Positions 29,991 to 38,999 of a stretch of 64,000 nt of DNA are shown here, one piece after another. The notes under the pieces were generated by a model. The model did no database searches, was not told the DNA's origin, and saw only the letters and a program-made list of their open reading frames with translations. This stretch comes from Thermoprotei archaeon (GTDB taxonomy: Archaea; Thermoproteota; Thermoprotei; QMSL01). The DNA lies in assembly GCA_003650925.1 (NCBI GenBank), contig QMSP01000007.1, positions 18,800 to 82,799 on the forward strand, written 5' to 3'. The translations under genes were made by a program, and so were the position numbers. Position 1 is the first letter of the stretch; every line of letters begins with the position of its first letter.

Positions 29991-30070
29991 TAGCTCCAGA
30001 ATATACTATTTCCAGCCTGAGCTTAATGTCTTACTGACACCTCGCCTACTCATGATAAGCAAGCCACTGG

Positions 30071-30130
30071 TATCAGCTCGTGGGTTCCTAATCATCGTCT
30101 TCCTCATAGGTGCGAGTCTTCATCACCTCA
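30071..30130 (-). ncRNA. C/D-box guide sRNA candidate (sR-A)
   Basis: Minus: GAG-GUGAUGA-AGACUCGCACCU(12)-AUGA-..-ACGAUGA-15-CUGA-UACC; TTTAATG box 33 nt upstream of C. Confidence 0.58.
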
Positions 30131-30210
30131 AAAGTCAACTAGTGTGAAAGCCCATTAAACACTTTCGCTGCTTGTTCAGGGCTAGAATTCATGAATAAAG
30201 TCAAAAAGAT

Positions 30211-30531
30211 TCACTTCCTAAGCTTAGCGCCTACTAGATATATCCCCTTGAGTCTCCATCCATCTCTCTCCATCTTGCACTTAACTTCATTGAGCTTACT
30301 CTCCTCAACCTCCTCTACAGTATAGACTGTAAGACTTCCTGGCCTCTCGAACGTTAGAGCATAGACTAGCTCTATATCCTCTGACATCTTGGCAAGGTCC
30401 TGAAGCGCACGTTTTGCATCTTCTATGCTAGGCAGGTTAAGCCATCTCCTAGCTGACCTTACGCTTATGTATCCCATACTCCTTATTATGTCCCTCATCA
30501 GTAGCAACTTATGAACTCCTATACGCGCCAC
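30211..30531 (-). CDS. hypothetical small protein
   Basis: 106-aa ORF divergent from the corrinoid protein gene. Confidence 0.5.
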   Translation of the reverse strand: MARIGVHKLLLMRDIIRSMGYISVRSARRWLNLPSIEDAKRALQDLAKMSEDIELVYALTFERPGSLTVYTVEEVEESKLNEVKCKMERDGWRLKGIYLVGAKLRK

Positions 30532-30600
30532 GAGTAGCTCACCGTCAGTAATCAGTTAGTGTTAAATTTGTTAAAACATTAATCCCTTGGGGGTGCTAGC

Positions 30601-31281
30601 TTGAGCTCATGTGCTGAGGAGTTGATAAAGGAGCTAAAGGAGGCAATAGTGAATCTCGATCCTGACAAGGCTAGGGAAGTGGCTGAAAAAGCTCTTAAAC
30701 AGGGAATAGACATCAAGCTGCTCATAAACGAGGGAATAGGCAAGGCTATGCAGAGAGTAGGTGAACTATATGAGCAGGGAGAGTATTTCCTCCCAGAACT
30801 TCTTCTGGCTGGAGAGGCAGCTACAGAGGTTCTCAAAGCTCTCGAGCCTAAGCTAAAGGCCGAAGTTATCAAGCCCAAGGGAGTCATAGTGATAGGGACT
30901 GTAGAAGGTGACCTTCATGATATAGGCAAGAACCTTGTGGCTATGGTGCTTCGTGCCAATGGATTTGAAGTGCATGACCTAGGCAGAGATGTGCCCGTTA
31001 AGGAGTTTGTTAAGAAGGCCATTGAAGTAGATGCTGACATAGTGGCTATGTCAGCTCTCCTAACTACGACCATGATAAAGATGAGAGATGTCATAGAAGA
31101 GCTCAAGAAAGCGGGCATAAGGGACAAGGTTAAGGTCCTCGTAGGAGGAGCTCCTGTCACAGCTGATTTTGCTCGTGAAATAGGTGCTGATGGATATGCC
31201 GAGGATGCTATTGAGGCTGTAAGAGTAGCTGAAGAGCTCGTAAGAGCTAAGTATGGAGGTAAGCTGAGGAGTGAGTTCTAG
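30601..31281 (+). CDS. methyltransferase cognate corrinoid protein (B12-binding)
   Basis: Helical cap plus GTVEGDLHDIGKNLVAMVLRANGFEVHDLGRDVP (DxHxxG). Confidence 0.9.
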   Translation: MSSCAEELIKELKEAIVNLDPDKAREVAEKALKQGIDIKLLINEGIGKAMQRVGELYEQGEYFLPELLLAGEAATEVLKALEPKLKAEVIKPKGVIVIGTVEGDLHDIGKNLVAMVLRANGFEVHDLGRDVPVKEFVKKAIEVDADIVAMSALLTTTMIKMRDVIEELKKAGIRDKVKVLVGGAPVTADFAREIGADGYAEDAIEAVRVAEELVRAKYGGKLRSEF

Positions 31282-31697
31282 AGAACCTCTACAGGCACTC
31301 TGATGATGGCTGAGGATGATGTAGGAGCTACATATGCCGCATAACTCGCAAGTCCTTTCTCCACAGCCACTATAAGCCATATCTCCCCAGGGCACTCAAG
31401 CATTCTATGCATATCAACGCTCGAGGGCATTGGAGAGCCATTGGGGTGTGAATGATACATGCCAATATATGAGAGGCCCTGCTTTCTTGCCCTCATGATA
31501 CATCCCATCCACTCATTAAGATCCATTAGGAAGTAGCCTTCCTCTCCTCTGCCCTGCATAAGCTTCTCTGCAAGGTTTACTCTATAGAGCATGCCATCAG
31601 TGTTACCAAGCAGAACTCCACATATCTCCCTTGGATAAGACCTCATGGCATCCTTGAGTATATCGTCAAGAATGTATTCAGGTATTAGTAGCTTCAT
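31278..31697 (-). CDS. JAB/MPN (JAMM) domain metalloprotease
   Basis: EICGVLLGN; MYHSHPNGSPMPSSVDMHRM. Confidence 0.85.
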   Translation of the reverse strand: MKLLIPEYILDDILKDAMRSYPREICGVLLGNTDGMLYRVNLAEKLMQGRGEEGYFLMDLNEWMGCIMRARKQGLSYIGMYHSHPNGSPMPSSVDMHRMLECPGEIWLIVAVEKGLASYAAYVAPTSSSAIIRVPVEVL

Positions 31698-32389
31698 TGC
31701 CTCCTCTCCTTGAGCTCTTTCATGAGGTCTCTCCTTATGATTCTGCCTTTAGGCTCTACCTCACAGAATATCACAGCTTGAAATCTATAGACAAGAGTAT
31801 CTTCATCTAGCCATGCATCAGGAGGAAGACCAGCTTTGATGCAGCACTCTGCAAGGAAAGTCTCAGCATCCCATCCATATTCGACAGCCACCTGAGGCAG
31901 TAGTAGTCCGCCATAGAAAGGAGGCCTTCTGACCATTAGTCCATCCCTTCCCACAACCACCTCCTCGACCCTATCCTTCGGCTTTTCAGTCCTTATAAGC
32001 TCAGGCTTAGATAGAACGCTAACCTCGAATATCACCTCATCTAGCTCACTGGGGATCATGGGCATGAACCTGGGGTCTCCAATGGCAGCCTCTATAGCCA
32101 CATCCATCATAGCCTTGACAAGTGGATGTATTGGTTCGGGATAGCCAATACATCCTCTCAGCATCTTCGCCAGCTCAGTTCCTCTTCTGACAACCCTCTC
32201 TATGGTAACGAATACGCCTGCTTTCTTCCATAGCCTCTTCGGAACTTCCGAAGGAGGCTTGAGTCTCTCCCCTCTTACCAAGTAATGTTCCACAGTCCTC
32301 CTAGCTAGCTTTACCAGAAGTACACCATCATCATCTGTTAACTCCTCAAGCCTTAAGTACTCCTCCAACTTAAACCCCGCTACTAACAT
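31694..32389 (-). CDS. AMMECR1-domain protein
   Basis: GVFVTIERVVRRGTELAKMLRGCIGYPEPIHPLVKAMMDVAIEAAIGDPRFMPM. Confidence 0.9.
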   Translation of the reverse strand: MLVAGFKLEEYLRLEELTDDDGVLLVKLARRTVEHYLVRGERLKPPSEVPKRLWKKAGVFVTIERVVRRGTELAKMLRGCIGYPEPIHPLVKAMMDVAIEAAIGDPRFMPMIPSELDEVIFEVSVLSKPELIRTEKPKDRVEEVVVGRDGLMVRRPPFYGGLLLPQVAVEYGWDAETFLAECCIKAGLPPDAWLDEDTLVYRFQAVIFCEVEPKGRIIRRDLMKELKERRQ

Positions 32390-32460
32390 GCCAAGTACCC
32401 AATTTAAATATAATTGCCTTATTCTAGCACGTAGAGATGTCGATTCGGCCTAGCCATTGC

Positions 32461-32904
32461 TCAACATCCAAAGCCGTGCTCGACTACTATGTGTATGAGA
32501 ACGTCAGCATATCTCCTGGACTTAAATCCACATCTCAGACATACGTATCGCTTGACTCTATGCCAGCTGCCAGGTTGATATGGCTCTCTTACCTCCTTTA
32601 TCCACTCCCTTCGGAAGTCCTCTCCATGCCTCAACTCCATGTGATTCTTGAAGTCAGAATCCATCTGAATAAGGGAAGGCCCACCTGGAGTGTCATGTCT
32701 TGCTATGCTCAACTCAAGCACCTCTCCACAGTAAGGACACTTGAGTCTTCCAACAATGAACTTCCTCTTAGTCTCGCGCTGTGAAAACACAACGAGCTCT
32801 CCTCTTCTGGTCACCTCGACTAGTCTGAAGAACTCAAGAACATTCTTTTCCTTGTCTAAGGTATTCAGCCTTATGGCCATGCTAAACCCTCCTTGACTGA
32901 CCAC
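32461..32904 (-). CDS. zinc-finger/zinc-ribbon protein
   Basis: LKCPYCGEVLEL..HMELRHGE..YVCLRCGFKSRRYADVLIHIVVEHG. Confidence 0.65.
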   Translation of the reverse strand: MVSQGGFSMAIRLNTLDKEKNVLEFFRLVEVTRRGELVVFSQRETKRKFIVGRLKCPYCGEVLELSIARHDTPGGPSLIQMDSDFKNHMELRHGEDFRREWIKEVREPYQPGSWHRVKRYVCLRCGFKSRRYADVLIHIVVEHGFGC

Positions 32905-32965
32905 ATCCTATCTAGTGAATGTGTTTTTAAGTTTGCCTATATGAATGCCCATGAATGACGGAAGG

Positions 32966-33016
32966 TCAGCTCGGAAGTTCCTCATCACTGCTCAGACCTG
33001 GCAGACTCCTCATTCC
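32966..33016 (-). ncRNA. C/D-box guide sRNA candidate (sR-E)
   Basis: Minus: AUGAGGA-GUCUGCCAGGU(11)-CUGA-GCA-GUGAUGA-GGAACUUCCGAG(12)-CUGA-CCU; CTTATATGG box about 35 nt upstream of C. Confidence 0.72.
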
Positions 33017-33166
33017 TCATGATATCAGTAGCCTACACGACCATATAAGCATAGTCGAGCATGCAGAATAACTATTTGATGAATTCAAGGAGAGTTCCAT
33101 GCTCCTCTCATTATAGCTTATATACCTGGTAGTGCATATAGGAGCGATCGGTGCCACTATGCGCCA

Positions 33167-34510
33167 ATGGGCTTGAAGCATAGAGTTCGACTGCCCATTG
33201 ACGAGATCCCAAGGAAGTGGTATAACATAGTTCCAGACCTTCCAGAGAAGCTTCCTCCTATGTTAGATCCCCTGACTAAGAGGCCCATACCTAGAGAAGC
33301 TCTTGAAAGAATTTTCGTAAGAGAGCTTGTAAGACAAGAGTTTAGTGAGGAGCGCTTCATATCCATCCCTGACGAGGTTCTCGAGGCCTATATAAGAATG
33401 GGACGTCCAACTCCTCTCATTAGAGCAAGAAGGCTTGAGGAATATCTTAGAACCCCTGCCAAGATCTACTACAAATTCGAGGGCGTCAGCCCTACTGGCA
33501 GTCATAAGGTTAATACTGCTATAGCTCAGGCATACTATGCGCATAAGGAAGGTGTGGAGAGGCTGGTTACGGAGACTAGTGCTGGTCAGTGGGGATCAGC
33601 TCTAGCTCTAGCATGTGCTGTCTTCAACCTAAAGCTCACTGTATACATGACAAGGGCTAGCTACTATCAGAAGCCGTACAGGAGAGTTCTCATGCAATTA
33701 TATGGAGCTGAGGTGTTACCCTCTCCAAGCAATAGGACCAAGTTTGGCAGATCAATACTCGAGAGGCATCCAGAGCATCCAGGCTCACTTGGAATAGCCA
33801 TAAGCGAAGCCATAGAAGATGTAATGGAGAGCACGAATAGCCGATACAGCCTAGGCAGTGTTCTAAATCATGTACTTCTCCATCAGACAATAATAGGGCT
33901 TGAGGCTAAGAAGCAAATGGAGCTTATTGATGAGAAACCAGATGTCATCATCGCATGTGTAGGAGGAGGAAGCAACTTTGCCGGGCTGGCATATCCATTC
34001 ATGAAAGATAGACTAGTACATGGGGAGTATATAGAGTTCATAGCTGCTGAACCCAAGGCTTGTCCAAGCCTGACCAAGGGAGAGTACAGATATGACTTTG
34101 GTGATACAGCTGGCTTAACCCCTCTCATCAAGATGTTCACCGTCGGACATAAATATCAGGTACCGCCTATACATGCCGCGGGCCTAAGATATCATGGAGC
34201 AGCTCCAACCTTAAGCCTCCTCCTCAAGAGAGGCTACATCAAGGCCATTGCCTATTATCAGAATGAAGTATTCCAAGCAGCATCTCTATTCACAAGAGTA
34301 GAAGGCATAGTTCCTGCTCCTGAGTCTGCTCATGCAGTGAAAGCCGCCATAGATATAGCACTCAAGGCCAAGGAGAAAGGTGAGGAGAAGGTCATTCTGT
34401 TCAACTTAAGCGGTCATGGGCTATTAGACCTCAAAGGATACGAGGAATTCCTTGAAGGCAAGCTTCCTGACTATGAGCCTGTGACAATAGACCTAAGCTA
34501 TTTGCCTTAA
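33167..34510 (+). CDS. trpB: tryptophan synthase beta chain (TrpB2-like)
   Basis: [48 protein letters not shown]. Confidence 0.9.
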   Translation: MGLKHRVRLPIDEIPRKWYNIVPDLPEKLPPMLDPLTKRPIPREALERIFVRELVRQEFSEERFISIPDEVLEAYIRMGRPTPLIRARRLEEYLRTPAKIYYKFEGVSPTGSHKVNTAIAQAYYAHKEGVERLVTETSAGQWGSALALACAVFNLKLTVYMTRASYYQKPYRRVLMQLYGAEVLPSPSNRTKFGRSILERHPEHPGSLGIAISEAIEDVMESTNSRYSLGSVLNHVLLHQTIIGLEAKKQMELIDEKPDVIIACVGGGSNFAGLAYPFMKDRLVHGEYIEFIAAEPKACPSLTKGEYRYDFGDTAGLTPLIKMFTVGHKYQVPPIHAAGLRYHGAAPTLSLLLKRGYIKAIAYYQNEVFQAASLFTRVEGIVPAPESAHAVKAAIDIALKAKEKGEEKVILFNLSGHGLLDLKGYEEFLEGKLPDYEPVTIDLSYLP

Positions 34511-34589
34511 TCAGTAGTCCTGAATATGCTCTCTTTACTTTTTCACTATTCTGAACTCGTCATGTTAATCACTTGAAGAATATGGCCGG

Positions 34590-34656
34590 GAGTAGACACC
34601 GCTACTCACAGTGCCCACTTCGGGGCTCTCGTAGCGGCGAGGAGCTATTTATGAAA
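34590..34656 (-). ncRNA. structured GC-rich intergenic RNA candidate (strand tentative)
   Basis: CCGCTAC (34599-34605)/GTAGCGG (34631-34637) versus overlapping alternative GAGTAG/CTACTC; palindromic TATATATA at the correct distance on minus. Confidence 0.45.
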
Positions 34657-34741
34657 ACGAAATAAGTATATATAAGTCTAACCTCAGTTCATGAACGCTT
34701 GTAATATTAAGCAGAAACTATACTCTACAAATTGAGGGATA

Positions 34742-36283
34742 ATGAGAGGGAAAGAGCTAGTAGTAGTGATTGACTTCGGGAGTCAATATACTCATCTTAT
34801 AGCCAGGAGGGTTCGTGAACTCGGCGTATACTCAGAGGTGCTGCCATATCACGTAGATATCGAATACTTAGAGAAGCTGAAACCCAGAGGTATCATACTA
34901 TCAGGAGGGCCCAGAAGTGTGTTTGAGGAAGGAGCTCCAAGAGTAGATTCAAGGATCCTTGAGCTCAATATCCCTGTACTAGGCATATGCTATGGACATC
35001 AACTCCTAGCACTCATGCTAGGAGGTGAAGTTAGGAAAGGGGAGCGAGGCGAGTACGGAAAGGCTCTTCTAAGGATTCTTAAAAAGGATATAATATTCAG
35101 AGGACTTGATGAAGAGGAGATAGTATGGATGAGTCATAGAGACCTTGTAGTTAAGCTACCCTCTAATGTCGAGGTGTTAGCTTCCACTGAAGTAACTAGG
35201 ATAGCTGCCTTTAGGCATAAAGAGAAGCCCATCTATGGCCTACAGTTCCATCCTGAGGTATCACACACGCCTAGGGGCAAGCTAGTGCTTAGAAACTTCC
35301 TCTATGAGATCTGTAGATGTAAAGGGACTTGGAATCCCGTCTCACTAATTGATGACATTGTGAATGATATAAAGGAGAAGGTCAAGCCTGATGAAAAGGT
35401 GTTATGCGCAGTCAGCGGGGGCGTTGACTCCGTAACCACTGCTATTCTAGTCCACAAGGCTGTAGGAGATAGGCTCATAGTCGTGTTCGTCAATCATGGA
35501 TTTCTAAGAAAGAATGAGCCTGAACAGGTCTTGAAATTCCTTAAGGGGATGGGCATTAACGTGATATATGTGGATGCCAGCGAGAGGTTCATGAGACGAC
35601 TTAGAGGAGTTAAGGACCCTGAAGAGAAAAGGAAGATTATTGGTGAAGAGTTCATCAAGATATTCGAGGAAATAGCTGATAAGCTGAAGGGCGTCAAGTG
35701 GCTAGCTCAGGGCACAATATACCCAGATAGAATTGAAAGTGGTGCTGTAGGAGCTAGACCTGCTAGGATAAAGAGTCACCACAATGTTGCTGGTCTCCCC
35801 CAGAGGATGAAGCTTAAACTCCTGGAGCCACTTAGGGACTTCTACAAGGATGAGGTAAGAGCTATAGCTAGAAGGCTGGGAGTGCCTGAGGAGATCGTGA
35901 CTCGTCATCCCTTCCCAGGTCCTGGTCTTGCAATACGAATAATAGGTGAAATAACGCCTGAGAAGCTAAGGATAGTGAGAGAGGCAAGCGCTATAGTGGA
36001 GGAGGAGCTTCGCAAAGCAAACCTCTATGATAAGGTATGGCAAGCCTTCGCTGTGGTGGGCGATGATAAGTGGGTAGGAGTGATGGGTGATGAGAGAAAA
36101 CTAGGCTATATAGTCACTGTGAGAATAGTTGAAAGCATAGAGGCCATGACAGCTGACTGGGTCAGGATCCCATATGAGGTCCTAGAGAGAATAAGCAATA
36201 GGATAACCAGTGAAGTTGATGGTGTAACCATGGTGACCTATGCTATAACTTCCAAGCCTCCAAGCACCATAGAACCATGCTGA
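34742..36283 (+). CDS. guaA: GMP synthase (glutamine-hydrolysing)
   Basis: IDFGSQYTHLIARRVRELG; GICYGHQLLALMLGG; AVSGGVDSVTTAILVHKA; HHNVAGLP. Confidence 0.96.
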   Translation: MRGKELVVVIDFGSQYTHLIARRVRELGVYSEVLPYHVDIEYLEKLKPRGIILSGGPRSVFEEGAPRVDSRILELNIPVLGICYGHQLLALMLGGEVRKGERGEYGKALLRILKKDIIFRGLDEEEIVWMSHRDLVVKLPSNVEVLASTEVTRIAAFRHKEKPIYGLQFHPEVSHTPRGKLVLRNFLYEICRCKGTWNPVSLIDDIVNDIKEKVKPDEKVLCAVSGGVDSVTTAILVHKAVGDRLIVVFVNHGFLRKNEPEQVLKFLKGMGINVIYVDASERFMRRLRGVKDPEEKRKIIGEEFIKIFEEIADKLKGVKWLAQGTIYPDRIESGAVGARPARIKSHHNVAGLPQRMKLKLLEPLRDFYKDEVRAIARRLGVPEEIVTRHPFPGPGLAIRIIGEITPEKLRIVREASAIVEEELRKANLYDKVWQAFAVVGDDKWVGVMGDERKLGYIVTVRIVESIEAMTADWVRIPYEVLERISNRITSEVDGVTMVTYAITSKPPSTIEPC

Positions 36284-36327
36284 CCTCAAGAGGTAAAGCC
36301 TATATATCACCTAACATTCGAGATGAA

Positions 36328-36397
36328 TGAGCCCCGCGCCTCGCCGACAGGGCCGTATGGCCTTGGAGGAAGCGAGGGTTCCTCGCTCCCCCACAAA
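36328..36397 (+). ncRNA. structured GC-rich intergenic RNA candidate
   Basis: Between convergent guaA and asnS; TATATATCA about 27 nt upstream; CCTCGC/GCGAGG and AGCGAGG-GTT-CCTCGCT hairpins. Confidence 0.45.
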
Positions 36398-36413
36398 GCT
36401 CCTTCTTGACGAT

Positions 36414-37715
36414 CTATGGATAGATGCGCCTGATATCCCTTGGGAAGGGCACTGCTTCCCTTATATGACTAAGGCCACATATCCACATGACCAGCCTGTC
36501 TACACCTAGTCCAAAGCCACTATGAGGCACGCTTCCATACCTTCTCAGGTCTATATACCACTCGTAATCCTTTGGGTCAAGACCAAACCTCCTTATCTTT
36601 TCTATGAGCTCATCAGCCTTCTCTATCCTCTCTCCTCCTCCTATTATCTCTCCATATCCCTCAGGCGCTAGGAGGTCGGCTGAGAGTGTAATTTCTGGCC
36701 TTTTTGGATCATTTTTATGGTAGAAGGCCTTGCATTGTTCAGGAAAGCCTATTATGAAGACCGGCTTATCAAACTCCATGGTTAGAGCTCGCTCCTCATC
36801 AGCTCCAAGATCCTCTCCCCACTTGAGGTAAAAGCCTTTGTCGTGAAGTATCTCAAGAGCTTCATCGTAGGTAAGCCTATAGAATGGTGCTCTTATGTTC
36901 TCAAGCCTTGAGATGTCCCTTTTCAGCACCTTCAGCTCATCCACTCTCTCCTCAAGTACTCTGTTGACTATGTATGATATGAGCTCCTCCTCAACGTGCA
37001 ATATATCATTCAGGTGTGTCCATGCTTCCTCAGCTTCTGCGTGCCAGAACTCAGTCAGATGCCTTCTTGTTCGGGACTTCTCAGCTCTGAAGGAGGGAGC
37101 TATGGTGTAGACCTTCTCTAGAGAGTATATCAGAGCCTCTAGATAGAACTGAGAGGACTGCGTTAGGTAGACATCCCTCCTTCCGAAATAGTCGACTGTA
37201 AACAGAGTAGCTCCTCCCTCTACGGCTGCTGTTATGAACATCGGACATTGTACCTCGTAGTATCCTTTGCTTCTGAAGAACTCATGAATGGATTTGAAGA
37301 CTGTATCCCTTACCTTGAGTACTGCCTGCATTCTCCTACTCCTTAGCCATAAATGCCTAACGTCAAGAAGATACTCTGAGTCAACGGCCACTGCTGACTC
37401 CCTTATAGGGAAGGGCTCTGCCAGCCCTACGATCTTTAGCTCATCTACGTGAATCTCAATACCCTCAGGTGCTCTTGGATCCTTCTTAACCACGCCTGTA
37501 AGCTCAAGGGAGGACTCAAGAGTTATCTCCTCAGCTTTCTTTAGATGAGGCTTGGACAGGTCCACTACACACTGAATAATCCCTGAGGAGTCCCTTAGGA
37601 CCAAGAACACTTTGCCTTTCAGAAATCTTATTCTATGAACCCATCCTCTCAGCCTAACCTTAGATCCCTCTTCTATCTTTCCTCTCAGGACATCCTTTAT
37701 GTGAAGGAATTCAAT
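36414..37715 (-). CDS. asnS: asparaginyl-tRNA synthetase; N-terminus appears to extend beyond ORF-track start to about 37715
   Basis: VRLRGWVHRIRFLKGKVFLVLRDSSGIIQCVV; class II motifs; GSVPHSGFGLGVDRLVMWICGLSHIREAVPFPRD. Confidence 0.88.
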   Translation of the reverse strand: MEFLHIKDVLRGKIEEGSKVRLRGWVHRIRFLKGKVFLVLRDSSGIIQCVVDLSKPHLKKAEEITLESSLELTGVVKKDPRAPEGIEIHVDELKIVGLAEPFPIRESAVAVDSEYLLDVRHLWLRSRRMQAVLKVRDTVFKSIHEFFRSKGYYEVQCPMFITAAVEGGATLFTVDYFGRRDVYLTQSSQFYLEALIYSLEKVYTIAPSFRAEKSRTRRHLTEFWHAEAEEAWTHLNDILHVEEELISYIVNRVLEERVDELKVLKRDISRLENIRAPFYRLTYDEALEILHDKGFYLKWGEDLGADEERALTMEFDKPVFIIGFPEQCKAFYHKNDPKRPEITLSADLLAPEGYGEIIGGGERIEKADELIEKIRRFGLDPKDYEWYIDLRRYGSVPHSGFGLGVDRLVMWICGLSHIREAVPFPRDIRRIYP

Positions 37716-37774
37716 CGCAGACCCCTATCATTACACTAATAGTGGAGATTATAAGCCTTATCCAAAAGAACGAA

Positions 37775-38956
37775 CTACATGGGATAGAGTAGTCTAGATA
37801 CGAATAATCCAAGGACCATACAGAGCGTGGCTACAACGTCTGCAATAGAGCTCTCAAGAGGATTCACGAAGTTATCAGGGTCAAGGCCGTGCTTGAAGGT
37901 CAGTATAGCTATAGAGTATGAGATTATGGCCATTACTGGAAATCCTGCTAGAGCTGCGACAATGGGTGAAAGTAGAAGGCTCACTCCCTTCCTATGGCTT
38001 GTCGTGATAATGGTTATTAGGCCAAGTATTAAGTGAAGAAGCAAAAAGGCCAGGTACATAGCTAGCCCCTCGAGTTTAAGTCTGGTGAGCTCGCTAAGGC
38101 TGGGCTCTATGGTGCCCAAGGTAAGTCTTGTTGTGGCCATAGATCCAAAGGCTGAGCCTACGTCACCTAGGGCATCAATTAGGACTGGATAGATCATCAA
38201 CATGCCACTGCGAATTACACGCTCCTTAAAGTGAACTAGAGCTGAGCCTGCCATGCTCTCTAGAGATATGGCCATGAGTACTGCAATGAACATCTCCTTC
38301 AATTCGCTTAGGTAGTTTCTCACAAGGTCTTTCAGCCTATGTAGAGCAAACAGAGAGGCCATGATTCCTAAGGTCATCACAACCAAGGGGCTAGCAAGGT
38401 ATAGGGCTATGACCACTATGTAAAGCGCCGTCGCGAAGATGTCAGAGAGCGTTGACATTATGGGATAAAGAACAGCATCGGGATCATGGCCCCTCCTGAA
38501 TAGAAATGAGCCCAAGGCTATGCTCAAAGGAGCGAGTACGCTTGTGGCCAAAAACATCACTGATATTGCTAAGGTTAGAGAATCAGCTAGTAGGCTTAAA
38601 GCTGACCCTGTCACAAGCCACCCCACCAAGCCTATTATCATGCCACCAGTGACTGACAGAAGGAGGGCTGCCTCTATGATAACCCTCCTTAGAAAGATGC
38701 CTTCTTGCCCCTCCAGAATTCCTAAGTGAAGGGAAGTGCTTATCTTACCACATATCATTCCATTTATGGCTCCTCTAACGCCTAAAATGGCAGGGTATAT
38801 ACACATAATCCAAGGATATCTTGTGAAAGCTTCTTCTCCCCTTATCAGTATTATGCCGGCTACTATGCCAATCAGATCAATGGTAAGGGCCGTGAATATA
38901 TCTCTAAAGACATCATGAAAGGTACCCCTCTTTATCACTTTAGCACCTATGTGCAA
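37775..38956 (-). CDS. MgtE/SLC41-like divalent cation transporter (duplicated membrane domain)
   Basis: Two repeats with ..GSALSLL/..GSALVHF and HGLDPDNFVNPLESSIADVVATL, RRGHDPDAVLYPIMSTLSDIFATAL. Confidence 0.8.
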   Translation of the reverse strand: MHIGAKVIKRGTFHDVFRDIFTALTIDLIGIVAGIILIRGEEAFTRYPWIMCIYPAILGVRGAINGMICGKISTSLHLGILEGQEGIFLRRVIIEAALLLSVTGGMIIGLVGWLVTGSALSLLADSLTLAISVMFLATSVLAPLSIALGSFLFRRGHDPDAVLYPIMSTLSDIFATALYIVVIALYLASPLVVMTLGIMASLFALHRLKDLVRNYLSELKEMFIAVLMAISLESMAGSALVHFKERVIRSGMLMIYPVLIDALGDVGSAFGSMATTRLTLGTIEPSLSELTRLKLEGLAMYLAFLLLHLILGLITIITTSHRKGVSLLLSPIVAALAGFPVMAIISYSIAILTFKHGLDPDNFVNPLESSIADVVATLCMVLGLFVSRLLYPM

Positions 38957-38999
38957 TGTAGCAGAGGGGTATAAGAGCTATCTTGAAGCTCTTGGCTCT

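Noticed and set aside
29581-30147. 188-aa plus-strand ORF
   Set aside because: Antisense to the GNAT gene and to the sRNA cluster; Ser/Thr-rich artefact-like translation with no family resemblance.
33076-33082. TTGATGA with an upstream TATA on plus strand as another box C
   Set aside because: No D or D' box at the appropriate distance.
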